64,000 nt of DNA from Bacteroides fragilis. Its GTDB lineage: Bacteria; Bacteroidota; Bacteroidia; Bacteroidales; Bacteroidaceae. The notes under the pieces were generated by a model. It was not told the DNA's origin. It saw nothing but the letters and a program-made list of their open reading frames with translations, and searched no databases. The position numbers were made by a program, and so were the translations under genes. Every line of letters starts with the position of its first letter. Position 1 is the stretch's first letter. This document shows positions 8,442-18,000 of this stretch, piece after piece. The stretch lies in contig NZ_CP018937.1 of NCBI RefSeq assembly GCF_002849695.1, positions 186,001-250,000 on the forward strand. The letters run 5' to 3'.

Positions 8442-10124
8442 TCATTCTCCAACCCGAAAACTCGCTTCACCTCGGATTGCTTCTCCTTGGCGCGTAAAAC
8501 CTTCCACCACTACTTTAAATTCTCCTTCAAGGTCGGATGTGTAAAAAAGGAGTGTGGTAGCTTTTCCCTTTTCTGTTTTTACGGAGGGGTTCCAGTATAA
8601 TGTATGCCGGAAATCCGGTTTGCGCGATTTTCTGTCAACCTCGTTTTTGTACTCGGGCATGCTGAATGCAACGGGCAATTGAGGACATTCATATACTGTC
8701 AGTTGCGAGTCGTCACTTAACTGTATGGAAGGCAGGTTTCCTTTTTGCGTGGTCAGGGAAATCATACATTCGAATGTTTCACCGCTAAAAGCATAGCGGC
8801 TGTTATAGATATCGATTTTTTTCACCAATTTGGGGTTATACTTCAGAATATCTTCGTGATCATGAATAGGAACACCATCCAATAACACTAATGTATTTCC
8901 GACATTGAATCTTTTTTCTCCCTCTTTGAGTACTTTTAGCCTGCGTTTACCATTCACCTTACGTATTATCACGCTACGTACAAATTCTACAAAGGTTTCT
9001 GTCATCGTGCTGAATCTTGTGTATTCATCCAGATTGTAGTTCAGATAAGGTTGGAGCCCGTAACAAGATTGCAGAGGGATACCATGGTCAAGAGAATCGA
9101 GCATGACAACTTGTTGTAGCTGTATGCCTATGCTTCTTTCCAATAATCGTTTCTTATTTCGATAGAGTTTAAGTGGGGGGAGATTTTTCGGCAGATTCTC
9201 ACAGAAAGGCGATAAAATATTCATTTGGTAAGATTCTCCATTAGCTCCCCATGCGGCAGCCACTATGTCATTGATTCCAAATATATTGCTTGTGTAGAAT
9301 CGTGCATTCCCTTCAACGTCTACTTGTCCTTGTACATACCGGATATCTTTACCTACAAAAGCGATGTCTGCTGACACATGTTTATTCTGTATCTGTTTCA
9401 GTGTTTCTCCTTCGGGAGTTTGTATTTGTCCGCGGATGATATGTCCTTCATATTCCGGTACCCATTGACCGGAGAATGTGCCGGGCGTACTGGTAACTTG
9501 CTGTCTCCAGACAGATTCTTCGTGATGTGGAAGTATGACCAGTGAATCATTACGGCTTACCGAAACGATAAGGTCGGATACTTCTTCGGGCAGGCCATTA
9601 ATGGTCAATTCTACAGGTTGGCGCATACTATACGACGGCCGGGAAGTGTTTATACGAATGTTTCCGTTCATAGCCGGTACTTCTTTCGGGTATGTTTCCG
9701 TAGAATCGGCTAATGTTATCGGGTCAGATTCCGCAATCCGGAAAGTGTTGATTATGGCAATCTGCTTTCGAAAAAAGATTTTTTCCCCTTCATTTCTCAT
9801 ATATTGTGTATATCCGCTTAACTCGTAAATACCTGAAGGAACATCAGTTGGAATCTTTATTTTTCCCGAACCGCTGCCATTGTCAAGTGCTAATTTTAAC
9901 TGGGCCTGCGGGCGTTCGGCATTTGATATTTCTACGTATCCCACTTTGCTGAAAAAAGATGGTTGGAAGTGAGTGTCAGTGGTATAAAACTTGATCCAAA
10001 CTTCTTCGCCGGCCAGATAGCACGTTTTGTCCGTATGTACATACACCCGTTCGTATAGTTCTTCCTGTGCCTGTGAAATCAGACAAAACAATGCAAAGAA
10101 ATATAGTGTGAAGATTCGTTTCAT
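8442..10124 (-). CDS. Secreted MG2-like protein with a TonB plug-like C-terminal region
   Basis: The 560-aa product starts at ATG 10124, preceded by AAAGGAGA; an in-frame upstream ATG at 10205 would overlap the previous gene. It has a signal peptide (MKRIFTLYFFALFCLISQAQ). Next comes a macroglobulin MG2-like beta domain with YVHTDKTCYLAGEEVWIKFY and PSGIYELSGYTQY. Around residues 395-465 a segment with LVLLDGVPIHDHEDILKYNP and a following KKIDIYNSRYAFSG resembles a TonB-receptor plug, with no barrel after it. It is last in a four-gene operon and faces the alpha-2-macroglobulin module. Function unknown; an envelope role is inferred. Confidence 0.75.
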   Translation of the reverse strand: MKRIFTLYFFALFCLISQAQEELYERVYVHTDKTCYLAGEEVWIKFYTTDTHFQPSFFSKVGYVEISNAERPQAQLKLALDNGSGSGKIKIPTDVPSGIYELSGYTQYMRNEGEKIFFRKQIAIINTFRIAESDPITLADSTETYPKEVPAMNGNIRINTSRPSYSMRQPVELTINGLPEEVSDLIVSVSRNDSLVILPHHEESVWRQQVTSTPGTFSGQWVPEYEGHIIRGQIQTPEGETLKQIQNKHVSADIAFVGKDIRYVQGQVDVEGNARFYTSNIFGINDIVAAAWGANGESYQMNILSPFCENLPKNLPPLKLYRNKKRLLERSIGIQLQQVVMLDSLDHGIPLQSCYGLQPYLNYNLDEYTRFSTMTETFVEFVRSVIIRKVNGKRRLKVLKEGEKRFNVGNTLVLLDGVPIHDHEDILKYNPKLVKKIDIYNSRYAFSGETFECMISLTTQKGNLPSIQLSDDSQLTVYECPQLPVAFSMPEYKNEVDRKSRKPDFRHTLYWNPSVKTEKGKATTLLFYTSDLEGEFKVVVEGFTRQGEAIRGEASFRVGE

Positions 10125-10146
10125 GATTGTCTCCTTTCTTTTTAAG

Positions 10147-11298
10147 TTATTGGTGATCGTTGGGCCAGAACGAAGGTTTGTTTTTATTTCCTCCGTTATA
10201 TTCACATTCTGTGCATCTTTGCAGCGTCCAGTTATCGATGTGTGTACCTGTTCCGACAGGACGATAGCCAGCCAGATATCTTGTCAGATAGGTGTTGTAG
10301 CCCATTTCGTTCAGATCATCGTCCGTCAGTTCTTCGCAATCTGTGTATCGGGGAGGACGTTCTATGTCATTGGGGCGAATATAGATTCTCTTTTCGACTA
10401 TGTTTTTATAAACCCCGACATAGCCGATGGCTCTTCGCTCAGGCTGAGTGGTACAACTGAGATTTCCCTGAACTTCGGAAGGTTGTGGAGTAAAGATTCC
10501 TCCCATGTCTTCATTTTGTTGTTGTACATTCAGATAATATTCATACCCTGCTTTACTCAGTGTCCGTTGTTGTACCAGTACACTGTATAACACTGTAAAT
10601 CTATCTCCTTTTACCGGTGCTTCAAACAGCTTATTGTTTATGATCCGGTTCTCTTTCAGTGATTGGGTTGAACTGATCAATATATTTCTGGATAATTCTT
10701 TTTTCCAGCAATAGAAGGTAGGGTAACTGCTGTCCTCGTAAATGCGGTTTGTTTCCGGATCGAAGTAACAAGTTGTCATGTAATTAGCTCTAATCTCCCA
10801 GTCTTCTTTGTAATTCCACATGTAATATTGGGCTTTTCCGGGATCACCATGTGTAGATACCCGGATGGTCAGTGGCTGTTCTTTTACGGGCTGTATCCAT
10901 GAAACACTGTCTATTTCAGGAGTTTCCATCGGTTCGGAGGGAGAAGAGATATAAATCTCTCCATTATATTCTATTTCTACTCCATAAGATACGTTGTTCT
11001 GTAATTCCCCGATGCTGATTTGATATTTGCCTTCTCCGATAGCCTTACCGGGATTACTCCGATAGCCGTCACTGCCGGTTACAATGATTTTGGCCTCAAT
11101 GTCTCGATAGTTTTCCGGGGATTCTTCGGACAGTGGGACACTTTTACTTAATGAAAATACGACTTCCGTATTGGCAATGATGTCGCCGGTCACTACCAAC
11201 AGTTCTTCGTCGGAAGTGGGAAGTTGTGCGTTAAATTCGGAGACACAACCTGTCAGGCAGAGTAGCAATAGATAGATAATATATTTTGATTTCAACAT
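10147..11298 (-). CDS. DUF4249 family lipoprotein
   Basis: A 383-aa protein with a lipoprotein signal peptide (LLLLCLTGC, lipidated Cys about residue 18) and the DUF4249 beta-sandwich fold: early VVTGDIIANTEVVFSLSKSVPL, then the typical KVNNxYxYxV-like VSYGVEIEYNGEIYIS. DUF4249 proteins are almost always encoded next to a TonB-dependent receptor, as here (4 nt after the receptor stop), and are thought to be surface partners of it. Substrate unknown. Confidence 0.85.
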   Translation of the reverse strand: MLKSKYIIYLLLLCLTGCVSEFNAQLPTSDEELLVVTGDIIANTEVVFSLSKSVPLSEESPENYRDIEAKIIVTGSDGYRSNPGKAIGEGKYQISIGELQNNVSYGVEIEYNGEIYISSPSEPMETPEIDSVSWIQPVKEQPLTIRVSTHGDPGKAQYYMWNYKEDWEIRANYMTTCYFDPETNRIYEDSSYPTFYCWKKELSRNILISSTQSLKENRIINNKLFEAPVKGDRFTVLYSVLVQQRTLSKAGYEYYLNVQQQNEDMGGIFTPQPSEVQGNLSCTTQPERRAIGYVGVYKNIVEKRIYIRPNDIERPPRYTDCEELTDDDLNEMGYNTYLTRYLAGYRPVGTGTHIDNWTLQRCTECEYNGGNKNKPSFWPNDHQ

Positions 11299-11302
11299 GG
11301 TG

Positions 11303-14053
11303 TTAGAATTTTATGTTATATGTAATGAAAGGAATCGGTACTCCGAAGATAGACATCTGGTACCCCTTTATCTGACCTTCTTCCGACACATAATAAACGG
11401 AATAAACATTTTTTCTTCCGGTGACGTTGTATATTCCGATAGAAATAGAACTATGCGTTAGTAGCGTCAGGTGATGGCTGGGCTCTATATTGAAAGAGAT
11501 GTCTGTACGAAAGTAGTCCGGTATACGGTATGAGTTTCGTTCCGTGTAATAAGCCCACATCGATTGTGTCGACTCATCATAATATTGTCCGGCAGGAATG
11601 GTTGTCGGACGTCCTGTGCTGTAGTCCACATTGATTGACATACTGTAGCGGTGCGTAAATTTGTAGTTACCTACAAACTTGAAATCATGAGGCTTATCAT
11701 ATTCCGTAGGATACCAGTCACCGTTGTTTACCGGTTTTTCGATCCGTTTGTCATTCTGCCTCAAGAATGTACGCGAATAGGTATAACTCATCCAACCGTT
11801 CAGTTTTCCAACCTGTTTTTTTACCTGCAGTTCCACACCGTAGGCATGTCCCTGCGTGTTGATAACATCAGTTTCAATATGGTGGTTCATTAGCAGTTTG
11901 GCTCCTCCGCGATAGTCCAGATAGTCGGACATCCGCTTATAATAACCTTCCACTGAGTATTCCCAGATACCGTTCGGAGAATTCAGGTAAAGTCCTGCCG
12001 CGGCTTGCCAACCTTTTTGAGGTTTAATGTTGACATCACTCAGTTTCCATGTGTCGGTTGGCGACATGATGACAGTATTCGACAGTTTATGTATATATTG
12101 CCGCATCGAGTTAAATCCTGCTTTAATTGAAAAATCATCCGTGAAGGAGTATCGTGCGGATAGCCGGAATTCGGGTCCGTGATAGGTTTTCATCACCTTT
12201 CCTGTTCCGGCAATGATAGTATCTGTTATAGTCGATTCATGTGGGAGTGTACCCGGTTCATATTTATAATACGAACGTGGCCCTAACGCATTGAATAGTG
12301 AATAGCGGATTCCTGCGTTGACTGACAGTTTTGGAGTGATTTCCCATTCATCACCCAAATAGAACGCTGTTTCCAGAGCTTTATCTTTTTGCAAAGCATC
12401 CTTTTTCACCAGTGATTCACTTCCTTCAGGTTCGTAAGTTCCCGAATTGATATTGTACAGCATTGATTTAAAACCAAAGTTTAATGTATTATTACCGGTC
12501 AGTTTGTTTGTAAAATCTGCCTTAACGAAATATTGATTAATGTCAAACGATAGCTTATATGCGCTTGAAGCATTGACCGTCTCCCGGTTATTGTAGTCGT
12601 AGTGATCGTATCCGGCCGAGAAATATCCCACCAGTCTCTCATTAAATACAGCCCTCCATCGTGCTGAGGCATTAAGGTTGTTGTAACCGTATTTTTCGTT
12701 TGAGTTGAAAGCAAAGCGGTCATGGCTATAATATCCGTAGATATTAAGGTTGTGTTTATCGTTGAACTTATGTGCCACAATGGCGCCCAGATCATAAAAA
12801 CCGGCGGTGCCGTCTTTGTAACCGCTTTTTTCCGGAAGTTGTTTCATAATCCAGTCGGAATATGTAGTACGTCCGCTTAGTAAGACAGATGTCCTGTCTT
12901 TGATGACCGGAATCTCCAGATTCAGTTTGCTTGTCACCAGTCCGATACCCGCCGAACCTGTGAACTTTTCTTTATTGGCCTCTTTGCCGGTGATATCCAG
13001 AATAGACGAGATACGTCCGCCATATTGTGCGGGGATGCTGCTTTTATATATTTCGGCCTCTTTCACCATGTCCGAATTGAAAGCGGCGAAGAAGCCAAAT
13101 AAGTGGTTGGGGTTATAAATGGTTCCGTCATTAAGTAAAATCAGGTTTTGGTCGGTAGCTCCGCCACGTACGTTGAATCCGCTTGAAGCTTCACCTACTG
13201 TTTTTACTCCCGGCAAGGCTTGTACCATCTTCAGAATGTCCACTTCCCCCAAAGCCATTGGGATATTTTTCAGCTGTGTAGGGCGCAAAGTCTCAGCTCC
13301 CAGCTGTGTGCTCTTTACATTCTGTATGCGTCCGGAAGTAATGGTTACTTCGTCCAGCATATGTGCACTCTCTTCCAGTTCTATATTGAGTGTTCCGTCA
13401 CTGAAAAGCATGATTTGACGTCGCGTATCTTTTACATTCAGTCCTTTTATGTCCAATTGCTTATGTCCGGTAGGAAGCTCAAGGGTAAAGTTACCCTTTG
13501 CGTCTGTTGTTGTCGCTATCCATGGGTCCTTTAAAATCAGGTTGATACCGATCATAGGCTCACCGGTTTTAAAGTTAGTCACTTGCCCTTTGAGTGTCGC
13601 TTTCCGGGGGCGTTGTTTGATCCGTACATCTCCTACATTATATACTTTGTTTTCTGAAGATGCTTTTTCCGGTTCGTCTCTCAGATAAGTATATACATCC
13701 CCATAGTAACCTTCATCTTTTTCCGGTTCGCCTGTCAGTGTGGGAGGCAATCGTGTGATAAGCTCCTGTTCTTTCAGCACGAATAAAATGTTCCCATATA
13801 CCGATAGTTTATAGGGTGTCGGTGCCAGTGCTTCTTTCAACTGCTGTAAAGGCGTAGTTTTTCCTCTTACCAATACCTTGAAGGAGGTGTCAATGGTAGT
13901 ATAAATTCTGTAGGATGTATTTTTCTCCATTGATTCCAGTAGGGTATCAATGGTTATACTGTCGGCAGGAAGTGAGAGCGGCTGTTGTGCCACTGCTTGT
14001 TGCGGCCACCAGAATAACAGGGGCAGCATCCATAGGTATGTATTCTTTTTCAT
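11303..14053 (-). CDS. TonB-dependent receptor with STN and carboxypeptidase-like N-terminal domains
   Basis: A 916-aa outer-membrane receptor. Order: signal peptide (to about 22), STN-like domain (about 25-105), carboxypeptidase-regulatory-like domain (about 153-235, LKGQVTNFKTGEPMIGINLIL), plug (about 245-370, SSGFNVRGGATDQNLILLND) and a 22-strand barrel to the C-terminal ITYNIKF. The STN domain could signal to an anti-sigma factor, but none is encoded nearby. Its ATG overlaps the preceding gene by 4 nt, suggesting translational coupling. Substrate unknown. Confidence 0.9.
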   Translation of the reverse strand: MKKNTYLWMLPLLFWWPQQAVAQQPLSLPADSITIDTLLESMEKNTSYRIYTTIDTSFKVLVRGKTTPLQQLKEALAPTPYKLSVYGNILFVLKEQELITRLPPTLTGEPEKDEGYYGDVYTYLRDEPEKASSENKVYNVGDVRIKQRPRKATLKGQVTNFKTGEPMIGINLILKDPWIATTTDAKGNFTLELPTGHKQLDIKGLNVKDTRRQIMLFSDGTLNIELEESAHMLDEVTITSGRIQNVKSTQLGAETLRPTQLKNIPMALGEVDILKMVQALPGVKTVGEASSGFNVRGGATDQNLILLNDGTIYNPNHLFGFFAAFNSDMVKEAEIYKSSIPAQYGGRISSILDITGKEANKEKFTGSAGIGLVTSKLNLEIPVIKDRTSVLLSGRTTYSDWIMKQLPEKSGYKDGTAGFYDLGAIVAHKFNDKHNLNIYGYYSHDRFAFNSNEKYGYNNLNASARWRAVFNERLVGYFSAGYDHYDYNNRETVNASSAYKLSFDINQYFVKADFTNKLTGNNTLNFGFKSMLYNINSGTYEPEGSESLVKKDALQKDKALETAFYLGDEWEITPKLSVNAGIRYSLFNALGPRSYYKYEPGTLPHESTITDTIIAGTGKVMKTYHGPEFRLSARYSFTDDFSIKAGFNSMRQYIHKLSNTVIMSPTDTWKLSDVNIKPQKGWQAAAGLYLNSPNGIWEYSVEGYYKRMSDYLDYRGGAKLLMNHHIETDVINTQGHAYGVELQVKKQVGKLNGWMSYTYSRTFLRQNDKRIEKPVNNGDWYPTEYDKPHDFKFVGNYKFTHRYSMSINVDYSTGRPTTIPAGQYYDESTQSMWAYYTERNSYRIPDYFRTDISFNIEPSHHLTLLTHSSISIGIYNVTGRKNVYSVYYVSEEGQIKGYQMSIFGVPIPFITYNIKF

Positions 14054-14790
14054 CGTGTCTGTTTGGGGGCTATCAATTCTTCACAATAGTTTGTAAGGGC
14101 TGTCAGGGAGGCGTCAGTATCATGACGGAAGTTTAGCTTCTGTTTTCGTACATAGCGGTTTATCAGTTTACGCTGTTCCGGAAAGATCCTGGCAAACGTC
14201 TTTTTGTTACTGACGGAATAATATACTCCGTTGTACTCCAGATAATATTTTGCTTTGTACGTGAAATATTCAGTCTGGTGTTTGCCGGTTTTTACTATTT
14301 TTTCCGCACTGATATGAGCAATATAATATTTTTTGCGTGCCAATAGTCTCAATTCTTTTCCATTATGCAGTAATTCGTAAAATCCTTTGTCCAGATTTGT
14401 ATTTGGCGTTGGACGGAAGTAGATGAATGTAGCATTGTGTAGTTTTACCTGTTCGATTCCTTCGTTATTAATAATAATGCTATGACGGCTACCGGGATTC
14501 AGAGCCGAAAGTTGGTCTTTGTACAAATCCAGGTGAAGGGCCAGACCCGGATACCGGTTACCTCTGAAGATGATCTCTCCGGAAGTAAATTCGTCACTTT
14601 GAAAATAAGGGAGATTTTCGTATTGAGCAAGACTGTACGTAAATTCTATTTCACCATTATAAATGGTTGCATGGTCTCCTGCCGCTTTCAGATAACTTTC
14701 TATCGGATGGGTTTGTGAGTAGATTGCTTCTCCATTGAATAATAATGCGGTAATCGCCAGCATATACTTCAAGTAATGTCTGTTTTTCAT
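14050..14790 (-). CDS. Conserved secreted protein, first gene of the receptor operon
   Basis: A 246-aa protein with a signal peptide (MKNRHYLKYMLAITALLFNG...YSQ). No recognised catalytic motif. A core with alternating beta pattern (TTYSL-like IEFTYSLAQYENLPYF, GNRYPGLALHLDLY, YFTYKAKYYLEYNGVYYSV) is typical of exported Bacteroidales proteins encoded ahead of TonB receptors. Stop and the receptor start overlap as ATGA. Function not recognised. Confidence 0.7.
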   Translation of the reverse strand: MKNRHYLKYMLAITALLFNGEAIYSQTHPIESYLKAAGDHATIYNGEIEFTYSLAQYENLPYFQSDEFTSGEIIFRGNRYPGLALHLDLYKDQLSALNPGSRHSIIINNEGIEQVKLHNATFIYFRPTPNTNLDKGFYELLHNGKELRLLARKKYYIAHISAEKIVKTGKHQTEYFTYKAKYYLEYNGVYYSVSNKKTFARIFPEQRKLINRYVRKQKLNFRHDTDASLTALTNYCEELIAPKQTR

Positions 14791-14835
14791 AAGATGTTGT
14801 GTGTTGGTTTGTGATTAGATTAATGGTTGTGATTA

Positions 14836-14843
14836 CAAAGTTA
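14836..14843 (-). promoter_or_regulatory. -7 box of the receptor operon
   Basis: The minus strand reads TAACTTTG at 14843-14836, matching TAnnTTTG, 46 nt before the first start codon of the leftward operon. No clear -33 element. Confidence 0.5.
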
Positions 14844-15014
14844 ACTAAAAAAGTCTTGTCGTTTTTAGTTTTGTGTTAAAATATATTAATACTACTCTTG
14901 CTGATTATGGAAATATGCCCGATCTGTTCTCTTTTTTTATAAGAAAAAGAACAAATCTTTAAACTTTATTTTGTTACTTTGTTAATTATGTATTGATACT
15001 TAAACTTTTAAGAT

Positions 15015-18000
15015 ATGAAGATTAGACTGATTTGTATTATCGTGTTACTTTCTATGGGAATGTCCTCATGGACACATGCCCAATCATACGATAAGTTATG
15101 GAAGCAAGTGGAGCAGGCCCAACAGAAAAGCTTGCCCGAGACTATCGTCCGGTTGACCGGCGAAATTTATAAGAAAGCTGAAATTGAGAAGAACTCTCCT
15201 CAAATGCTGAAAGCCTATGTCTGGCAGATGAGATTCAGGGAAGAGATCACTCCGGATAGTTTCTATGTGTCGTTGAACGGATTAGAGCAGTGGGTGAAAA
15301 CTACAGATAAGCCACTGGACCGCGCGGTTCTGCATTCGCTTATCGGCAGTATGTATGCCGATTATGCTTCTCAAAATCGTTGGAAACTAAACCGCCGTAC
15401 AGATTTGGAGGAAGTGACTCCCTCGAATGATATCCGGGAGTGGAGTAAAAATCAGTTTGTAACGAAAGTGATGTCAGAAACAGCCGTAACGTTTCAGGAT
15501 TCCCTGTTACTGCTCGATACTTCATCCCGAAGTTACATTCCTTTTGTCGAGCTGGGGGTAACAAGTGATTATTATCATCATGATATGTATCATCTCTTAG
15601 CTTCCCGTGCCATTGCTTCATTAGAGAGTTTATCCGGGTTGGGCAGTGATTCTCTGATAAATGCACGTATCGAAGGGATTTATCGACACATGATGGATTC
15701 ATATCGCCGGACCGATAATCCGGACGCTCTGTTGCTTACTAACTTGGATTATTTGCAGTGGAAAAGGCGCACCGATCCCGGTTTTCGTCCTTATCATGCT
15801 CCTGAGGGTAGAATCGGGCTGACGCAAGATCCTTATCTGGCAGCATTGAATAAACTGATTGCCGAGAACCAGTCACATGACATTTGTGCCGAGGTTTATT
15901 TACTTAAGGCCCAGGAGGCGGTGAATGCCGGCGTACCTGCTTCCGGATTGCAATTGTGTGATGAGGCTATTTCCCGCTATCCGGCTTATCACCGTATTAA
16001 TGCCTTGAGAGAGCTGAAGCAGGATATCCTGAGCCCGGATTTTACAGTGCAGACCCCGTCAGCGGTTTATCCCGGTGAGGAATTCGACTTGAAAGTCAGT
16101 TTTAAGAATCTGAAGAGTTTTGCAGTTCAGTTGTATGCGATCAATTTGTCGGCTCGCCCCAATGCGGTGGAAGTACCTGATGAAACATTCTTGAAGAAAT
16201 ATGGGCGCTTGCTTTCGTCGGTGCATTATGTCCTTTTCCCGTCTGGTGACTATAAAATGCAAGACTCTATATTTCATATGAAAGCTCCTGAAACAGGCCT
16301 CTATGCCCTTCGTATTGTTCCGGATGCTGAGGTTCGTTCTAATTCTGCGAAGTTTCTGTCTTCCACCCGCTTCAAAGTGCTGACCCGCTCTTTGCCTTCC
16401 AAGCTAAGTGAGGTAGCTGTACTCGATGATATGAGTGGGAAGCCTATAGAGGGGGTTCTGCTTTCAGTCTTCGACCGACAGAACAAACAGCTTCTGACCG
16501 CTACCACTAATGCTGACGGGAAAGCACAGTTTGCTTCATCAGGAGAGTACAGATACCTGACGGCTGCCAAAGGAGCCGATACGGCTATGCCTCAAATCTA
16601 TTTATGGGGTGGGAATTATAACTTTACAGATGATACAAAGCCGGTTTCTGCCGTAACTTTGCTTACCGATCGTTCTCTTTACCGTCCGGGACAAACTGTA
16701 TATGTGAAAGGAATTGCCTATGAACAATACCCGGATTCTGCCCATGTGCTTGCCGGGAGAGAATATACATTGACACTTACGGATGCCAATGGGCAGGAAG
16801 TGGGTACAAAGAAGCTGCGTACCGGTGATTTCGGTTCTTTTACTGCTGAATTCGTATTACCATCCGTTTGTTTGAACGGCATTTTCAGCCTGAATACTCA
16901 AAACGGTTTCCGTACCATTAGGGTGGAAGATTATAAACGTCCTACATTTGACATTACATTTGAGCCGGTGACTGAAAGTTATCGTTTAGGAGACCGTGTC
17001 GAATTGAAAGGGAATGTCAAGACTTTCAGCGGTGTGCCTTTACAGGATATTCCGGTTACTTATACCATAACCCGCTCCCTTTGTTCCTGGCGGATGTGGG
17101 GAGTGAATCCCGTCATATTGGCTTCTGACACCGTGCGTCTGGGGGCAGATGGAAATTTTGAGCTTCCTGTTGACCTGAAACCCGATACTTCAGGCTCCGA
17201 CCTTGACGATGGTGATGACACTTCTTCCTATTATGACTATAAAGTACAGGTCTCGGTCACGAATGTTGCGGGCGAAACGCAGACTTCGGAAATCAGCCTG
17301 CGGGCCGGAAAGACTTCCTTGCTGCTATTTGCCGATATAAACGGACTTATCTGTAAAGACGATTCCATAAAAGCTACTTTTCAGGTAAATAATCTGGAAC
17401 GTAAACCGGTTGCCGTCGAAGGCAGTTACCAATTGTTCTCTATTTCAGGTTATGAGGAATCCAAAGCTGTGAAAGATCAGAAAGTTTCTGCTCAGGCAAT
17501 CCTTTCAGGTTCGTTCAGATCCAATGAAGAGACGTTATTGTCCGACTGGAAAACACTACCTTCCGGTGCTTATAAACTTGTAGCTTCTGTGACGGATGCC
17601 CAGGGGCGTAAAGCAGAAACGGAAAAGGTTGTGATCCTTTTCGCTTTGAATGATAAACGTCCACCGGTGTCCATGCCTTTATGGTATTATGAGGTAAATA
17701 CCCGGTTTGATGCAGAACATCCTGCACTGTTCTACTTTGGAACTTCCGAAAAGGATGCTTATGTACTTATGGATGTATTCAGTGGTAACAAGCATCTGGA
17801 GAGCAAACTTCTTCATTTGTCCGATTCGCTTGTCCGTTTTGAGTATCCTTATCGGGAAGCTTATGGAAATGGTTTGGGCATTACTTTTGCATTTGTTCGT
17901 AAAGGAATAGTTTACGAACAGGAAGTAAGTCTGACAAAGCGTTTGCCCGATTATACTTTGAATATACGCTGGGATGTATTCCGTGACAAATTACGTCCCG

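Noticed and set aside
10125..10205. N-terminal extension of the MG2/plug-like protein
   Set aside because: It would overlap the DUF4249 gene and bury the signal peptide; the ATG at 10124 has a strong ribosome binding site and a clean signal sequence.
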